Shown: in pieces, positions 12,340-24,100 of the stretch
Layout of the letters: the number at the start of each line of letters is the position of its first letter
Numbering within the stretch: position 1 is the stretch's first letter
NCBI RefSeq assembly: GCF_918797505.1
Contig: NC_092793.1
Span: forward strand, 68,381,660 to 68,445,659
Direction: 5' to 3'
Source of the DNA: Bemisia tabaci
Lineage: Eukaryota; Arthropoda; Insecta; Hemiptera; Aleyrodidae
DNA: 64,000 nucleotides
Notes under the pieces: generated by a model
What the model was told of the DNA's origin: nothing
The model's input: only the letters and a program-made list of their open reading frames with translations
Database searches by the model: none
Made by a program: the position numbers and the translations under genes

Positions 12340-12729
12340 TTAGGTATACTGCGATGAAGCAAATCTAGAGGCAAGCATATCCATTCGTTTCAATGCCGTT
12401 TTTGCGAGTTTTTTTTTTGTCGTTCTTTCTCTCTGTATAGTAAAAGCAAAATCATCCATTCCTTTTAATCGAACCTCGATGAAATCTCTGTCCGCCGTAT
12501 CAAAACTAATCTCAGGAAATTCTTTGCAACAATTTCGTGGGCCCTCTATTATACAGAAAACAGGGCGCATGCATAAAATTCTGCAACACCTAGAACAAGA
12601 CTCACGTTTTTTGAGTCTCACCATCTGCATTTTTCTTTCATTCACGCGCTCTCTCTCGGTTACAGGGGATAAAATAGGGTGAAAGTGTTCGTATGGGATA
12701 CCCTCAGCTTCAAGTTCAGGTGCTGCCAT
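12340..12729 (-). CDS. Candidate small protein of 129 residues, C-terminal dsRBD-like pattern
   Basis: An ATG-to-TAA frame in a repeat-rich region whose residue content looks protein-like. An acidic start (MAAPELEAEG) is followed by a Cys-rich middle (CSRCC, NCC). The last third reads as strand-strand-strand-helix: EISFDTAD, DFIEVRLKG, FAFTIQRE, TTKKKLAKTALKRM. That resembles the C-terminal part of a double-stranded-RNA-binding fold, where a basic KK-x-AK helix follows three strands; the first helix is not evident. A strong donor (C|GTGAGT) and an acceptor (CTGTATAATAG) in the Cys-rich middle would remove exactly 60 in-frame bases, so the spliced form may be 20 residues shorter. A minus-strand AATAAA lies about 170 bases beyond the stop. 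I do not recognise the gene, and a chance ORF remains possible. Confidence 0.4.
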   Translation of the reverse strand: MAAPELEAEGIPYEHFHPILSPVTERERVNERKMQMVRLKKRESCSRCCRILCMRPVFCIIEGPRNCCKEFPEISFDTADRDFIEVRLKGMDDFAFTIQRERTTKKKLAKTALKRMDMLASRFASSQYT

Positions 12730-12967
12730 CTCGCGTGAAATCTCTCAACCCTGATCCGAAGTCACTATAAGAGGGCGTCCGTTGATTTCCAACCCCGCCT
12801 CGACGAAAGATGACAAACTTTTCGTCATATTATTTTTCTCTCTACGAAGGGACACGGTAAATAAGATGAAAATACAAACTGTAATGCACACTATGCCTCC
12901 TAGAATTAGGTATTGAAGGAGACTTAAAATATTCCAGGGGCCTAATTATAAATTAAAAATTATCTCA

Positions 12968-13095
12968 ATTGGACGTATTTCTGCCAAACGAAATTATGTG
13001 CATTAACTCATGAGCCCTGAGACCCATAAGAATATATGCATAACAAGGCTCACGTTATAATGCACTTGATTGCGTTTTGCAGAAATACGTCCAAT
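12968..13095. mobile_element. Short hairpin transposon, GGACGTATTTCTGCC family, copy 2
   Basis: The ends are AATTGGACGTATTTCTGCC and its reverse complement with one mismatch. The interior is colinear with copy 1 (CATGAGCCCTGAGACCCAT). It ends about 280 bases upstream of the TATA box of the LNGKER-repeat gene. Confidence 0.85.
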
Positions 13096-13377
13096 TGGTT
13101 TCACTACTCTAACTTTATGAGACATTAACATTTAAACGCTGCACGTACTGATTTTTTAAATAAAATAAACGAATTATGGGTGTAAAAATAGTGTGGGTTT
13201 GCCATTCATGAAGCAAAAAATTATTTTGATAAGACTTATCAGTGCACAGAGGCAGAGGAATGGGGCGCGCGTCGAGTGGAATGTCAGATGATCGTGCGAT
13301 GCTCGCGTGGGCTCTGGCGCGATCTTTCCCCTTAAAACCACGCCACACTACCATCCGATAATGGACCCAAGTTTGCG

Positions 13378-13449
13378 TATATAAACACCGTTTGATCTCT
13401 AGCAAGTCAAATCAGTTCTCTCGAGTGTCAAGCTTTTGCATTTTCGCAG
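13378..13449 (+). promoter_or_regulatory. TATA box, initiator and non-coding first exon of the LNGKER-repeat gene
   Basis: TATATAAA at 13378-13385 is followed about 35 bases later by TCAGTT (13412-13417), the arthropod initiator consensus. That puts a likely start of transcription near 13414. The short leader ends at a consensus donor, CAG|GTATGT, at 13450. It contains no ATG, so the first exon is untranslated. Confidence 0.6.
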
Positions 13450-14379
13450 GTATGTGATTCTCTTGTTCCGCATTTTTAACATTATTATTCAGACACGAAT
13501 ATTCCGTTAGTGTGTTATTGCCTTTGACTGAATCGAGCCTAACAGAGAGGAGATGAGTTCTTTTGGAAAAGAGACGTCTGCTTGTTGGAAAAATTTATTG
13601 TATTTTTCTTTTTTTCAAATTAGCACATAGTAGCCAAGCAAGTTGACTTAGCGACTGGTCAAATTCGAAATAAATTTAAATAAATTCATTGCACCAGGAT
13701 AGGTACATACATTATTAAATTGGTATCAATATGAAACACTGTAAGACTGAAAAAAATAATACAATGTAAATGCATTCGTCATAGTAAGAAACATTATCAG
13801 ACATCCAGGAATTCATTCAGGCCATATCAAACTTTTTCAATTATAATTTTTTTGAGGTATGAAGCCGGAGCGAATGATGCAAAGTTTGGGAGCACAAGTT
13901 TAACAGAATTACTTCTCTATATTTCATGAGAAAAGGTTTTTTGCATCGAATTAAAAACCGACACTTTCATTATCTATGGCTGACTTTAAAATCAAATTTT
14001 CTGAAAAAAAATCATCAATTTGTTTAAAATTTCAAGACCTTTTTCTCAACTTCTGAAAACACAACGAGCGATAGGAATTCTAAAAAAGGAACCATGCGGA
14101 GTTGGTTCCCCACTAACTAAAGTGTCTAGGTCTCTTGAGTTTCCTCAAGTTTGTGGGTAGAATGTGCACAAAAAAATACGTGAAAAAATGAATTCATCAG
14201 AAAATTGTTTTGAAAATACTCATACTTAAGATTTTTTCTCCTCTTTGCCACAAGACTTCCATGAGTCTTGTTTAAACCTTTGGTTCTACGATTTATCATG
14301 AAAATTCCTCTTGTTCTTGTGTAAGAATCTCTTTTCAAAATTTGCGTTTCAGTTTCCCAAAAAACCAAAACCAATCACC

Positions 14380-14619
14380 ATGTACGGACAAGAGAAGAAC
14401 GTTATTGACATCGTCGCCCTGAACGGCAAAGAGCGCAACGCCATGGACATCGTCTCCCTCAACGGAAAAGAGCGCGTCGCTTTCGAAGTCATCGCTCTCA
14501 ACGGCAAAGAACGCAACGCTGTCGACATCGTCTCCCTCAACGGAAAGGAACGCGTTGCTTTCGATGTTGTCACCCTCAACGGAAAGGAGAGGACATCCTT
14601 CGACATCATCTCCTTATAA
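14380..14619 (+). CDS. 79-residue protein built of 13-residue LNGKER repeats
   Basis: Exon 2 begins at 14353 after a pyrimidine-rich acceptor (GCGTTTCAG). The ATG at 14380 lies 27 bases further on and the frame ends with TAA at 14617-14619. After a six-residue leader (MYGQEK) come five full 13-residue units and one partial unit, each of the form xxxD/E-hydrophobic-(S/A/T)-LNGKER. Units alternate between an NA(M/V)DIVS type and a VAF(D/E)V type, so the true period may be 26 residues. Alternating polar and hydrophobic residues around an NG pair, a favoured tight-turn pair, suggest a beta-hairpin or beta-meander fold; this is inference. There is no signal peptide, Cys or membrane segment. TATA box, initiator, leader intron (13450-14352) and AATAAA at 14646 make it a complete transcription unit. 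I recognise no family and assign no function. Confidence 0.72.
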   Translation: MYGQEKNVIDIVALNGKERNAMDIVSLNGKERVAFEVIALNGKERNAVDIVSLNGKERVAFDVVTLNGKERTSFDIISL

Positions 14620-14645
14620 GCTCCTCGCCGAAGCCTCTCATCTGA

Positions 14646-14651
14646 AATAAA
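14646..14651 (+). terminator. Poly(A) signal of the LNGKER-repeat gene
   Basis: AATAAA 27 bases after the stop codon, in a position normal for an insect 3' UTR. Confidence 0.65.
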
Positions 14652-14659
14652 CCGGTTAG

Positions 14660-16606
14660 TTTAGAATATTACTAATGTCATGAGATGGGCTGGTGCGAAA
14701 AAATCAAAATTGAAGCTTTAGGCCCGTATCACACGATCAAAGTAGAGTTCTCAAAGTGGCACTAATTTTTCAATATCTCAGCAGTTTTGCACGGAATTTC
14801 TTGATAATTTCCAAATCCGAGCTGATCAATTAGCATCAAAGCAAATCTTCGCGCCGACGATCTTTAAGGGGCTAACGGTCAACAATTCCATCAATGAATT
14901 TTTTTGAGGGTTCTATATTTTGATCGCGTGACACAGGCAATCCACAGCACATTTTATCAACAAAAATGTCTGTAGGACACAAAATATAGATGAAACTAAA
15001 AAAGCATATTGAAGGGAAATTTGTATGAAAATACTGATAAGCACTTCAGAATCTGAAAGTACTAGCACCTCCTCAATGCACAATTTTCATAGTCCGTATC
15101 ATTTTTCATCTAAATTTCCTGCGTTCAAAGTCATTTTGATGTGGTCATCATATTTTGTGGACGATTTTACAACTACAAAGTCTATTCATTTATCTATATT
15201 TGGACGTATTTATGTTAAACGGAACTAGGCGCCAAATTGAGTTCCTTTTGAGGATTTTAGCATCCCGGATAGCGCGTTCTGTCAAACGGAACTTCTGTTA
15301 AACGGAACACCCTATCTGTCGAACCTATTCCGTAGGTTTAAATAGCAGATCAAGCTATTTATATCGCAAAGCAAATATTTGAATTTTCCATTATGAAACA
15401 AATTCGACTCATAGGAGCGTTTTACTGTGCTTTTGTAGTATAAATAGGCTTTTTAAAAATTGAATCATATTTTTCTGGTAATATTAGGATTTCACGTAAT
15501 TTTGTCTTTTCAAGAAAATTGTTTTAATCATTTCTGCGCTATCATATGCAGAAATTGACTTTTAATAGTTCTTTTTGGTTTTGTTTGCAGCAGATGGAAG
15601 GATTTTCGGACAAAGACAGAATGATGAATATCTGAGTTCTGTCCTCAAGACTTTTAGGCTCAACATCGATACAGCAACAATTGCTGTTCGTGTAATCAAA
15701 ATTTATTCCGAATAAAAAAAAAAGCAAAAATATCCATGCATTTTTACTTTTTTCCTTTACCTTAAACATTCTATAAAAGAGTTATACCTGGCAAACGTGA
15801 AATAATTTGAAAGTATTTGTGACCCATTTGCAGCACATGAAATTTTCAACCGAGCTGACTTTTTTGAGAATACTTGTACAAAATCATGTATCTTTGCTGC
15901 AAATGTTGCTTTTAAACATCATAAAGGTGCATAACTGCACATCGCTCTTAATCAGGATTCGAATTTCGAATACCTACATACCGATTTGTGAAGGGGAAAA
16001 CAATTTTTGGTGAATTTTTCGGTACCTACTATCTGAATCAGATTTGTACCAATAATTTCAGAGCTCTCAGTTTTTTCCCCCACTAAATCCGATGCTCCGA
16101 TAACCATCTTGAATTCAGCATTATTAAACTACAAAACAATTCAGTAGAGACCATTGTAAAGATTACTGGCGTGTCAAATCGAGGAAAATTATTGTCAAAA
16201 GTACAAATTTTTGCAAACTTCACGGTTTAGTTAAAATCTAGACCATGTCACAAGCTGCGAATTAAACCTCATACTTATCCCAAATTTGACCCTAAAGGGC
16301 TGTCCTTATGAATTCAGTCTAGTATCGTCTCAACCATTTTTTCTGCAACAAAATGTCTGCAATAATGAACCAAAATTTTAGAAAAGTCACGAATATTTCC
16401 GACCTTAAAGCCCTTAAAATAATCTGAAGTCAATACAGTGACATCGCCAGAAAAAAAAGAATGAGTGGTTTTCCTAGCGCTAAACCACCCTCTCTATTTA
16501 CCTTGATGGCATCTCTCACGTTCATAATGCCTCTTCATCCCTCTAAAAGTCCACCTGTCGAAACGAATGCCTGTCACGTGTGTGCATGTCACGCTGTGAC
16601 CCCTCT
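14660..16606. other. No gene recognised
   Basis: AT-rich DNA with short open frames only. A hairpin-family fragment at 15199-15312 is listed separately. No coding exon could be supported. Confidence 0.45.
15199..15312. mobile_element. Partial GGACGTATTT hairpin element
   Basis: It starts TTGGACGTATTTATGTTAAA and contains GGCGCCAAATTGAGTTCCTTTTGAGG, then GGATAGCGCGTTCTGTCAAAC. These are the reverse-complement blocks seen in the element at 10763-10980. The terminal inverted repeat at the right is not intact. Confidence 0.6.
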
Positions 16607-16876
16607 CTGTCGTGCTGAGTGAAAACGACTCATAAGCATCCGAATGTTACCAAATTTCTTCTTTGAAAAGATTTATTTTTGAAGAAAATTGTGAATATTT
16701 TTCCTTGAAATGTTCAGACTCTTTTAGATCAAATTACGAACGACAACCTCTGAAAAATTAGAGAAGAAATTAGAGAATTGAAAAATTATTCACAAATTTT
16801 CCTGGAAATTCGTGATTTGTCGAAGAAAATTGGCAATGCTTGATGGCTCTTATGGCGTTCTTACTTAGCACGTCAG
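16607..16876. mobile_element. CTGCCGTGC-family TIR element, diverged copy
   Basis: It begins CTGTCGTGCTGAGTGAAAAC and ends GGCGTTCTTACTTAGCACGTCAG, an inverted version of the start. The family's internal landmarks are present: TTCCTTGAAATGTTCAGA, TTGGCAATGCTTGATGGCTC. It is a non-coding miniature element. Confidence 0.7.
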
Positions 16877-17444
16877 TCCTTGCCTTCTCCTACCCAAGTG
16901 TTAATCCTCCACCGCTTCGTTTCCCAATTACAAGCGAAATAACGACTAAAAAGAAGAAGCAGCTAATACGCTTAGGTTTTTTTCTTTACGTTTTCCCCCG
17001 TGCATTACTTTAATCCCACGACCAACGTGGTGAAACGTCAGAACTGAGTATGACATCAGATGAACTCAAAATGACAGTCCTTGGGACAAAGTCTACACGT
17101 TCATAAGTTCTAGAAGTAAATAAAAATCGAATAACTTTGCCTTGAAAAATTCTTGCCAGTTATCGGTAACCAGTAATGATTAGTGATTATTATTTATTCA
17201 ACCACTGGCAATTGCAGTTGCCAAATACTAAGATTTCCTCCTCAGAGAAAGATTGTGCTCATGCGCATAAATGAGTAAGAATTGTCTCTCTGGTATTTAT
17301 TATTTACAATATAGTCAACAATCTTTCTTGTATTTTAGCACAAAAGTCTGTGCTTATAATTAAAAAACAAATGGCATTAAGTGTAAGTTTTGTTAAAGTT
17401 CCTGCATAAACAAACTCATAATGATCGACGTCTTTCACGCCCGC

Positions 17445-17446
<2 letters not shown>

Positions 17447-17490
<44 letters not shown>
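17447..17490. repeat. Poly(T) run of 44 bases
   Basis: An uninterrupted homopolymer, probably the reversed tail of a retroposed sequence or a slippage-prone simple repeat. Its exact length may be an assembly artefact. Confidence 0.9.
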
Positions 17491-18152
17491 CAGTGGAATA
17501 AAGCAATGAAAATATGTCATAAATCAAGTAAAGCAAACTATAAAACAGAATGATTTCATAGTAAAAGGATGGATTAGAGTTACGCGATCAAAAATACGTC
17601 TATGTTTGTGCCAATGCCGGACTGACAATATGAGAATCAGTTGGCTCAGATTTAAGTGCGAACTAAAGGAAAAAGGTAGATAAAACGCCTTCAATCTTCT
17701 GTAATACAATTTTGTATACTTCCATGACATAACCAACAACTCACAATCAGTTCTCCTGCTAACTCTGTATGAACACAACGAATCTCTGAAGAGTCTCGAG
17801 GGAGTAAATTTAACAAGACGTTTCGGAGATAACTTACGTTTTTCTGCACTTTAGCTATCAAAACAATTAAATAAATATCTAAAATTTGCCTTCTTTTCCT
17901 CCACGGCCTTTTCATCAAGACTGTTTGACCTTACCTCGTTAAATCCAAGTTAAATCATTAAATAAAAAAGAAAAAAGTAAAATAGGAGAATTAAAACAAT
18001 TTTAATTTAAAATCACATAAAGAATTTGATTTAAATGTATTTACATCTCTATATATCTGATGTTTAGGATAGATTCAGTCATAGATGTCTAGTCCGCCTA
18101 TAAAAAATAATTAAAAAATTATTTTCCGCACTCACTAAAAATACTTATATTA
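17491..18152. other. No gene seen
   Basis: AT-rich flank of the large palindrome with only short, overlapping open frames. Confidence 0.45.
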
Positions 18153-19501
18153 TACAGGGTGTTCGAAAAGTCCCCTCCCCCCCCCCTCTAACTTTTGACC
18201 TAATTGAGGTAGAGATTTGAAACTTGGAGGGTGTTCCTAGATCAAAAGGGAGCTACTTTTTGACCCCCCCAAAATTTTGGGGGGGCCCCATTTTGGGGGG
18301 GTTACGGACCCTAACTTTTAATTTTCAAATGGGAAGACCCCCTTTGTGATACCTCGTTCGAAAGAGCATAAAAAAATAAAATTTTTCGCGCAAACCGGAA
18401 GTCATTATCTCAAACCGTTTCAAAATGGCGGCCGGTCAAAGTTCCAAATGGCCGAAAATTGGCACCTCTGCTATTTGCACATGGATTTGCTTGAAACTCG
18501 GTATCTGGAGGTATTTTGGCACGAGAAAAACGAATTTAACGTTAGATTTTCAAAAAAAACCCTAATTTTTCAAAATGGCGACCGGTTTAGGCTCAAAAAG
18601 GCCGAAAATTTGACAAACTCGATTTTTTTGCCAATGGATTCACCTGAAATTCGGTATCTGGGGGTATTTTGACCCGAGAATAACGAATTCAACGTTAGAT
18701 TTTTAAACAAACCCTAATTTTTCAAAATGGCCGCCGATTAAAGTTCAAAATGGTCAACAAATGGCAACCTCGACTTTTTGCCGATAGATTCGCCTGAAAC
18801 TCGGTGAAATAACGTCGAATTCGTTTGTCTCCCACCCAGATACCCTCAAACACCGAGTTTGAGGCGAATCTATCGGCAAAAAGTCGAGGTTGCCAATTGT
18901 TGACCATTTTGAACTTTAATCGGCGGCCATTTTGAAAAATAAGGGTTTGTTTAAAAATCTAACGTTGAATTCGTTATTCTTGGGTCAAAATACCCCCAGA
19001 TACCGAATTTCAGGTGAATCCATTGGCAAAAAAATCGAGTTTGTCAAATTTTCGGCCTTTTTGAGCCTAAACCGGTCGCCATTTTGAAAAATTAGGGTTT
19101 TTTTGAAAATCTAACGTTAAATTCGTTTTTCTCGTGCCAAAATACCTCCAGATACCGAGTTTCAAGCAAATCCATGTGCAAATAGCAGAGGTGCCAATTT
19201 TCGGCCATTTGGAACTTTGACCGGCCGCCATTTTGAAACGGTTTGAGATAATGACTTCCGGTTTGCGCGAAAAATTTTATTTTTTTATGCTCTTTCGAAC
19301 GAGGTATCACAAAGGGGGTCTTCCCATTTGAAAATTAAAAGTTAGGGTCCGTAACCCCCCCAAAATGGGGCCCCCCCAAAATTTTGGGGGGGTCAAAAAG
19401 TAGCTCCCTTTGATCTAGGAACACCCTCCAAGTTTCAAATCTCTACCTCAATTAGGTCAAAAGTTAGAGGGGGGGGGAGGGGACTTTTCGAACACCCTGT
19501 A
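18153..19501. mobile_element. 1.35-kb palindromic (foldback) element with TA flanks
   Basis: The left arm (18153-18806) and right arm (18851-19501) are near-perfect reverse complements around a 44-base loop (18807-18850). The termini read CAGGGTGTTCGAAAAGTCCC and its complement, with TA on both sides, consistent with the TA target of Tc1/mariner-type transposases. Each arm holds three tandem sub-units of about 150 bp, starting with CAAAATGGC at 18421, 18571 and 18723. The open frames inside (for example from 18346) are mirrored in the other arm. They show no transposase motif, so I treat the element as non-coding. A transcript through it would form a 650-bp duplex. Confidence 0.85.
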
Positions 19502-21125
19502 CATAGGAAAACACTGAAATAACTATTTGCTGGCTGTCATTGAAGAAAGTCATTTCGATACCTAAGAAAGCAATATATTGAAAGAAGCATTGAATGAAAA
19601 AAAACTGGCAGTACTCAATCGTTTCAGGATTGAAATAGTAGTCCTGCCGGTATGAAAGGTTGTTTAATGCGTCAAAAAAGTAATTTTTAATTGTTGAGGT
19701 ATTGCTACTTGACACATTTGCATCGTTGGTGGATCCTGTCTGTCTTCGTAAGATGTTTAAAATGCAAGACAGATCTTTCTGGTAAGAAAAATCAAATGTT
19801 CTTTCCTTTAAGAAGGAGAGAATCCACTCGACATCTACAGCCCTAAACTTTATAGTTTACATCAGAAATCTTAATATCACATTTTAGTAAATTGAAGTTC
19901 ATTTATTATCACAGATAAGTTAAGTTTTGAATCTTATTATTTTTTTACACATTGCGTCGTTTCCTACAAAAAAGCACGTAACTCCATTCCAAGGTTGCAA
20001 ATTTGACTTCAAAAATTAATTGTTTACAAGAATATGACCATGCAATTTTTGTCCGAAATTTTGGCCGATTCTGGGATGGCAACAGAGCAGAATCACGTAC
20101 CTCCGTTGCGGTGTTTCAAAATGTCCAATTTTATTTTATTCTTTCGAGGAGGAACCAGTCAACTATTATACCTCGAACCTCATACAGAATAGTCTGCCAA
20201 CAGATAAGAAAACTGATAGCAGTTAATAAGTCGTCCATAGTGAAGATAAATATGATTGAAAGTCTGGAACTTCACAAACGGAGGCACGTTCTCTCTTGCT
20301 CTTTATAGCCATCGATTTCTGAAATTGTCAGTCAGGGACGCGCCTAACGAACTAAAAACAACTTAACTTTTTTTGCTGCACTGTGCCGAGTCTGTTTACC
20401 TTGTAATCAGTCTCAGTCTCGCAATAACAGCGAATCGACGGCTCACTTTTTCCCGGTTGAAAATGAATTTGTTAATATTTTGAAACTTTCCGAGTTTTTG
20501 TTATCCTTTGTTGTTTTTTTGCAGCCTTTTCCTCGAATTAAGTTGTTATTTTATTAGGTGAAAATACAGTTTGGGAATAGAAAGTTTGCATTAATGCAAT
20601 GTAGTTACGTTCTTTCGACTGCGGGAATTTACTTTGATTATTATTACAATTATTATACACTTTTTACATCGACAGTCAGAGCGATAGGCAAAGAGGGCAG
20701 AGAAAATGGAGCAACCCTGTCGAAGTGAGTGGTTGAAGTGGACAAAGAATAAATAGAATAACTAACAGCAACCCATAAGAGCAGTATGTACGTGTGTACA
20801 AAGCCGCTTTTATAGCGCTCTCTGGCGCTCTGCGACCCCTAGCCGCCAAAGTCCCCTATCCTCCCAAAGCCCTTCAGGGAGTTGGCAAACCCTCATTCCT
20901 TCTAAAACCCCCTGTCGCCACCCTTTCACTGGGCGTCCCCTTTGTCTCCTCCCAGGAGGAACCCAATCAAGCAACTTCTTCGACCCTATAGTTAGTCTAT
21001 TATTATCTCCCTCGTTCTATCAGAAACATGCGTTTCAACCAATAGGATCGCTCCATTCTCATTTGTATTCTTTGTCTATCGCTTTGTGCATCAATTCCAT
21101 TAATCCACCCGCTGAGGAGCGACGA
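19502..21125. other. No gene recognised downstream of APCDD1
   Basis: Presumed 3' flank of APCDD1 on the minus strand. A moderately GC-rich open stretch at 20794-20991 (plus strand) begins with a TATAGCGCTCTCTGGCGCTC segment that looks repeat-derived. It has no motif I can name. No tRNA or other RNA gene was found. Confidence 0.4.
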
Positions 21126-24100
21126 TTATACATTGCATATTACATAGATGAGCTGAAAGAAGACTAGGGCACAGGTGATTTGCCGGCGACTTGAGCTGGA
21201 TCTAGCAGTGATGAAGTGGGTGTAAGGGGGTAGCTGGCTGGCGCACTGGATGAGAGGAGGCTGGTAGCTGGTGGGCCTGAGTCGGACACTCACAGGGGCG
21301 TCATCCGGGTCCGGCTGACCCATGAACAGGAGCGGCATCCCGTTGGAGTTGATCTCCAGGCGTACCAGCTCGTACACCGTCGTCGGCACAACGATCCCCA
21401 CGGTCACGCATCCGTTCGAGGGCGCTAGGTCGTGCATGACTCCCGTCTGAAAATCAATCAACGATGTTTACCTCAATATATGAATGGACTACTAGACAGT
21501 GACAGTGACTACTAGTCTAACCTATATAGAAAGAGCACGGCTACTGAAGATTCCACTCGTGATTGGCCCAACCACCTTCACGGAGAAAAAACTTCGTGCG
21601 TGGGACCCGAAGTTGAGATCACATGGATCTCTGAAGTTTTCGGATCACGTACCTAAAAACTTGAGGTCGAGCTGCCGAAGTTCGGCCGGCCATCCGTTAT
21701 TTTGCGAGATGATGGTTGAAATCGGTAGAATCGTCGATTCATTCAGAATCGGGAAAAATAAACATTTTCGAAAATATTGACAAGTTAAGCACCGAAAAGT
21801 AGACGTTGCCTGTTGATAGAAGAAAATTCGTCCCTATCAGTATTGAGCATTTTCATCATGTCTGCCAGTTTTTGGACCCAACTTGTTTCTCAACATCCGC
21901 ACGGAGGAAAAAACTTCGTGCGTGGGACCCGAAGTTGAGGTCATATGAATCTCTGAAGTTTTTAGATCACGTATCTATGAACTTGAGGTCCAGCTGTCGA
22001 AGTTCGGGTTAGACATCTGAAGTACTTCGATACATACCGAAGGGTTTGGGTCACACATTTGAAGTACTCCGGTACATACCGAAGTGCCTCGATGTCTGAC
22101 CCGAACTTCGGCAGCTCGACCTCAAGTTTTCGGATGCGGTGATCAGAAAACTTCAGAGATCCATATGACCTCAACTTTGGGTCCCATGCTCGAAGTTTTT
22201 TTCTCCGTGTACAAGGCAAGAAACAAATTTTGCCAAAGGGACCTGACGGTCAAGTTTTAGAGACATCTGAAGTTTTCTGATCCTGCATCCACAAACTTAC
22301 AGTCCAGCTGCCGAAGTTCGGGTCACACATCCGTAGTAAGCACATCGGTACTGCGGTTGACTCAACAGCAGTTTCGACCGAAGCACTGAAGTACCTCAGA
22401 TGTGCGGCCTGGACTTTGGAGGCTGGACCTCAATTCGAAACGAAAACTTCGGAGATCCATTTGACATCAACTTAAGGTCCCATGCATGAAGTTTTTTCGC
22501 TCCGAGTAGACTTTGTGGAGCTCCTAAAGCCCAAAATAAACGTCGAATAATCACGCAAATAAATCAAAAGTGCAAATAATATGGTTTTATTTGTTAGTAA
22601 CACTGTGAAATTTACTAAGGAACACCTACTGGAATGTTTTTACGCAGTTTTGAAACCAACTGTGTGTTTTAAATGTGAAAAAAATGTCAACTTGAATACC
22701 TGCAATATCAAAGTTGGTTGAGGAAAGTAAGGATCGAAAAAGGGGGAAATTTACTTAAAAATAATCCGGATCTGAGATTTTTTTCAACTGAAAAAATGTA
22801 ATTATTTCTCAGAACCTTGTGAATTTATAAAATGCGTCGAATATACAGCGGAACGAACTGCCGTGCGAAGGAAGAACGCCGTATGAACATTCGAGAGTTG
22901 CCAAATTCCCGATAGTAAACCATGTATTTTCGACGACGTTCATTCATATTTTTCCTTGAAATTTTCAGATATTTTAGATTAAATTGCGTGCAAAATTGTC
23001 CGAAAATTTTGGGGGAAAATATTCACAATTTTTCGAATAAAGTAGGTTTTTATCGAGGGAAACTTGGCGACGTCTGAAGGCTCATACGACGTTCTTCCTT
23101 AGCACGACCGTATATTCTTTTTCAAAGCACTCTCCTTGCATGCGACCTGCAATCATAATCCGATCGTCGTAACAGCTCCCTTTCATTTCGAATATGAAAT
23201 AGTTTCCCCTGCCCTCCCCGCTCCTCTATGACTTATTCTCCCCTCGCATCAATTTTGTCGAGTCTCGTCTTGTATAAAAATTCGTCAAAAGTCAGTCCGC
23301 GATCCAGCGTTTGAGCCGTGAGGTTGCGATGCCTAAAATCGTGATTCGGCTCTTCCTCTGGCTGATCGTTTGTCTGGTGCTGATCGATGAGACCCGGTGC
23401 GTTCCTGCTCGGGTTCCGCGGAACACGCGCTCGAAGCGTAAAGCGGCAACCCCCGCTACTGTAAGCCGCATCCAATCAGGAATCAGCCTGATTTCGCAGA
23501 GTCGTAGTATAGAGTCTCATTGCCCTCTCGTCCCAAGGCCCCGAAGTACGTCACCGAATCTCCAACCACCGCAGTTTCAACCGGCCTTCGCGCACTACCT
23601 CCCCGCCAGATTCACGACAGACACCCCCGGCATGCTTGACGTGATCGGAAAGTTTCAGGGGATCCATATGAAACCGGGCAACCAACAAATGACGGTAACT
23701 TAAGATGAAAATTTACGAAATCAAGGCAACCAAGACAAAGGCAAAGAAAAAAACGAAACGCGAGAACCGACGCCTCAGGTTAAGCAGGGTTAATACAATG
23801 GAGATGTTGTATGTGCGAGGAATTGCGATTTGACTGTTGCTTCTTATGTAAAAGTTCGCGAAAAACACGATGGTGCCACTGGTTTTCTCTGAAATCAACT
23901 CCCAATCTCAAAAAAAGCTCTCAAAAAAAGTTGAGCCCAAAATGGAGGGGATATCCCACGCTACCGGCTACCCTGAGAGTCCACCTCTACATCAAGACAA
24001 ACTCTCCATGCAAAGATAGGGAGCAAAAACATTGACAGGGCTGCCGTGCTTTCAGTTTTGAAGTTCCCAAATAAAATGGCAGCCCTGTCAATGTATTTGC

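Noticed and set aside
18346..18672. 108-codon frame (KEHKKIKFFAQTGSHY and onward) inside the palindrome
   Set aside because: It is mirrored exactly in the other arm, consists of the 150-bp tandem sub-unit and has no transposase motif.
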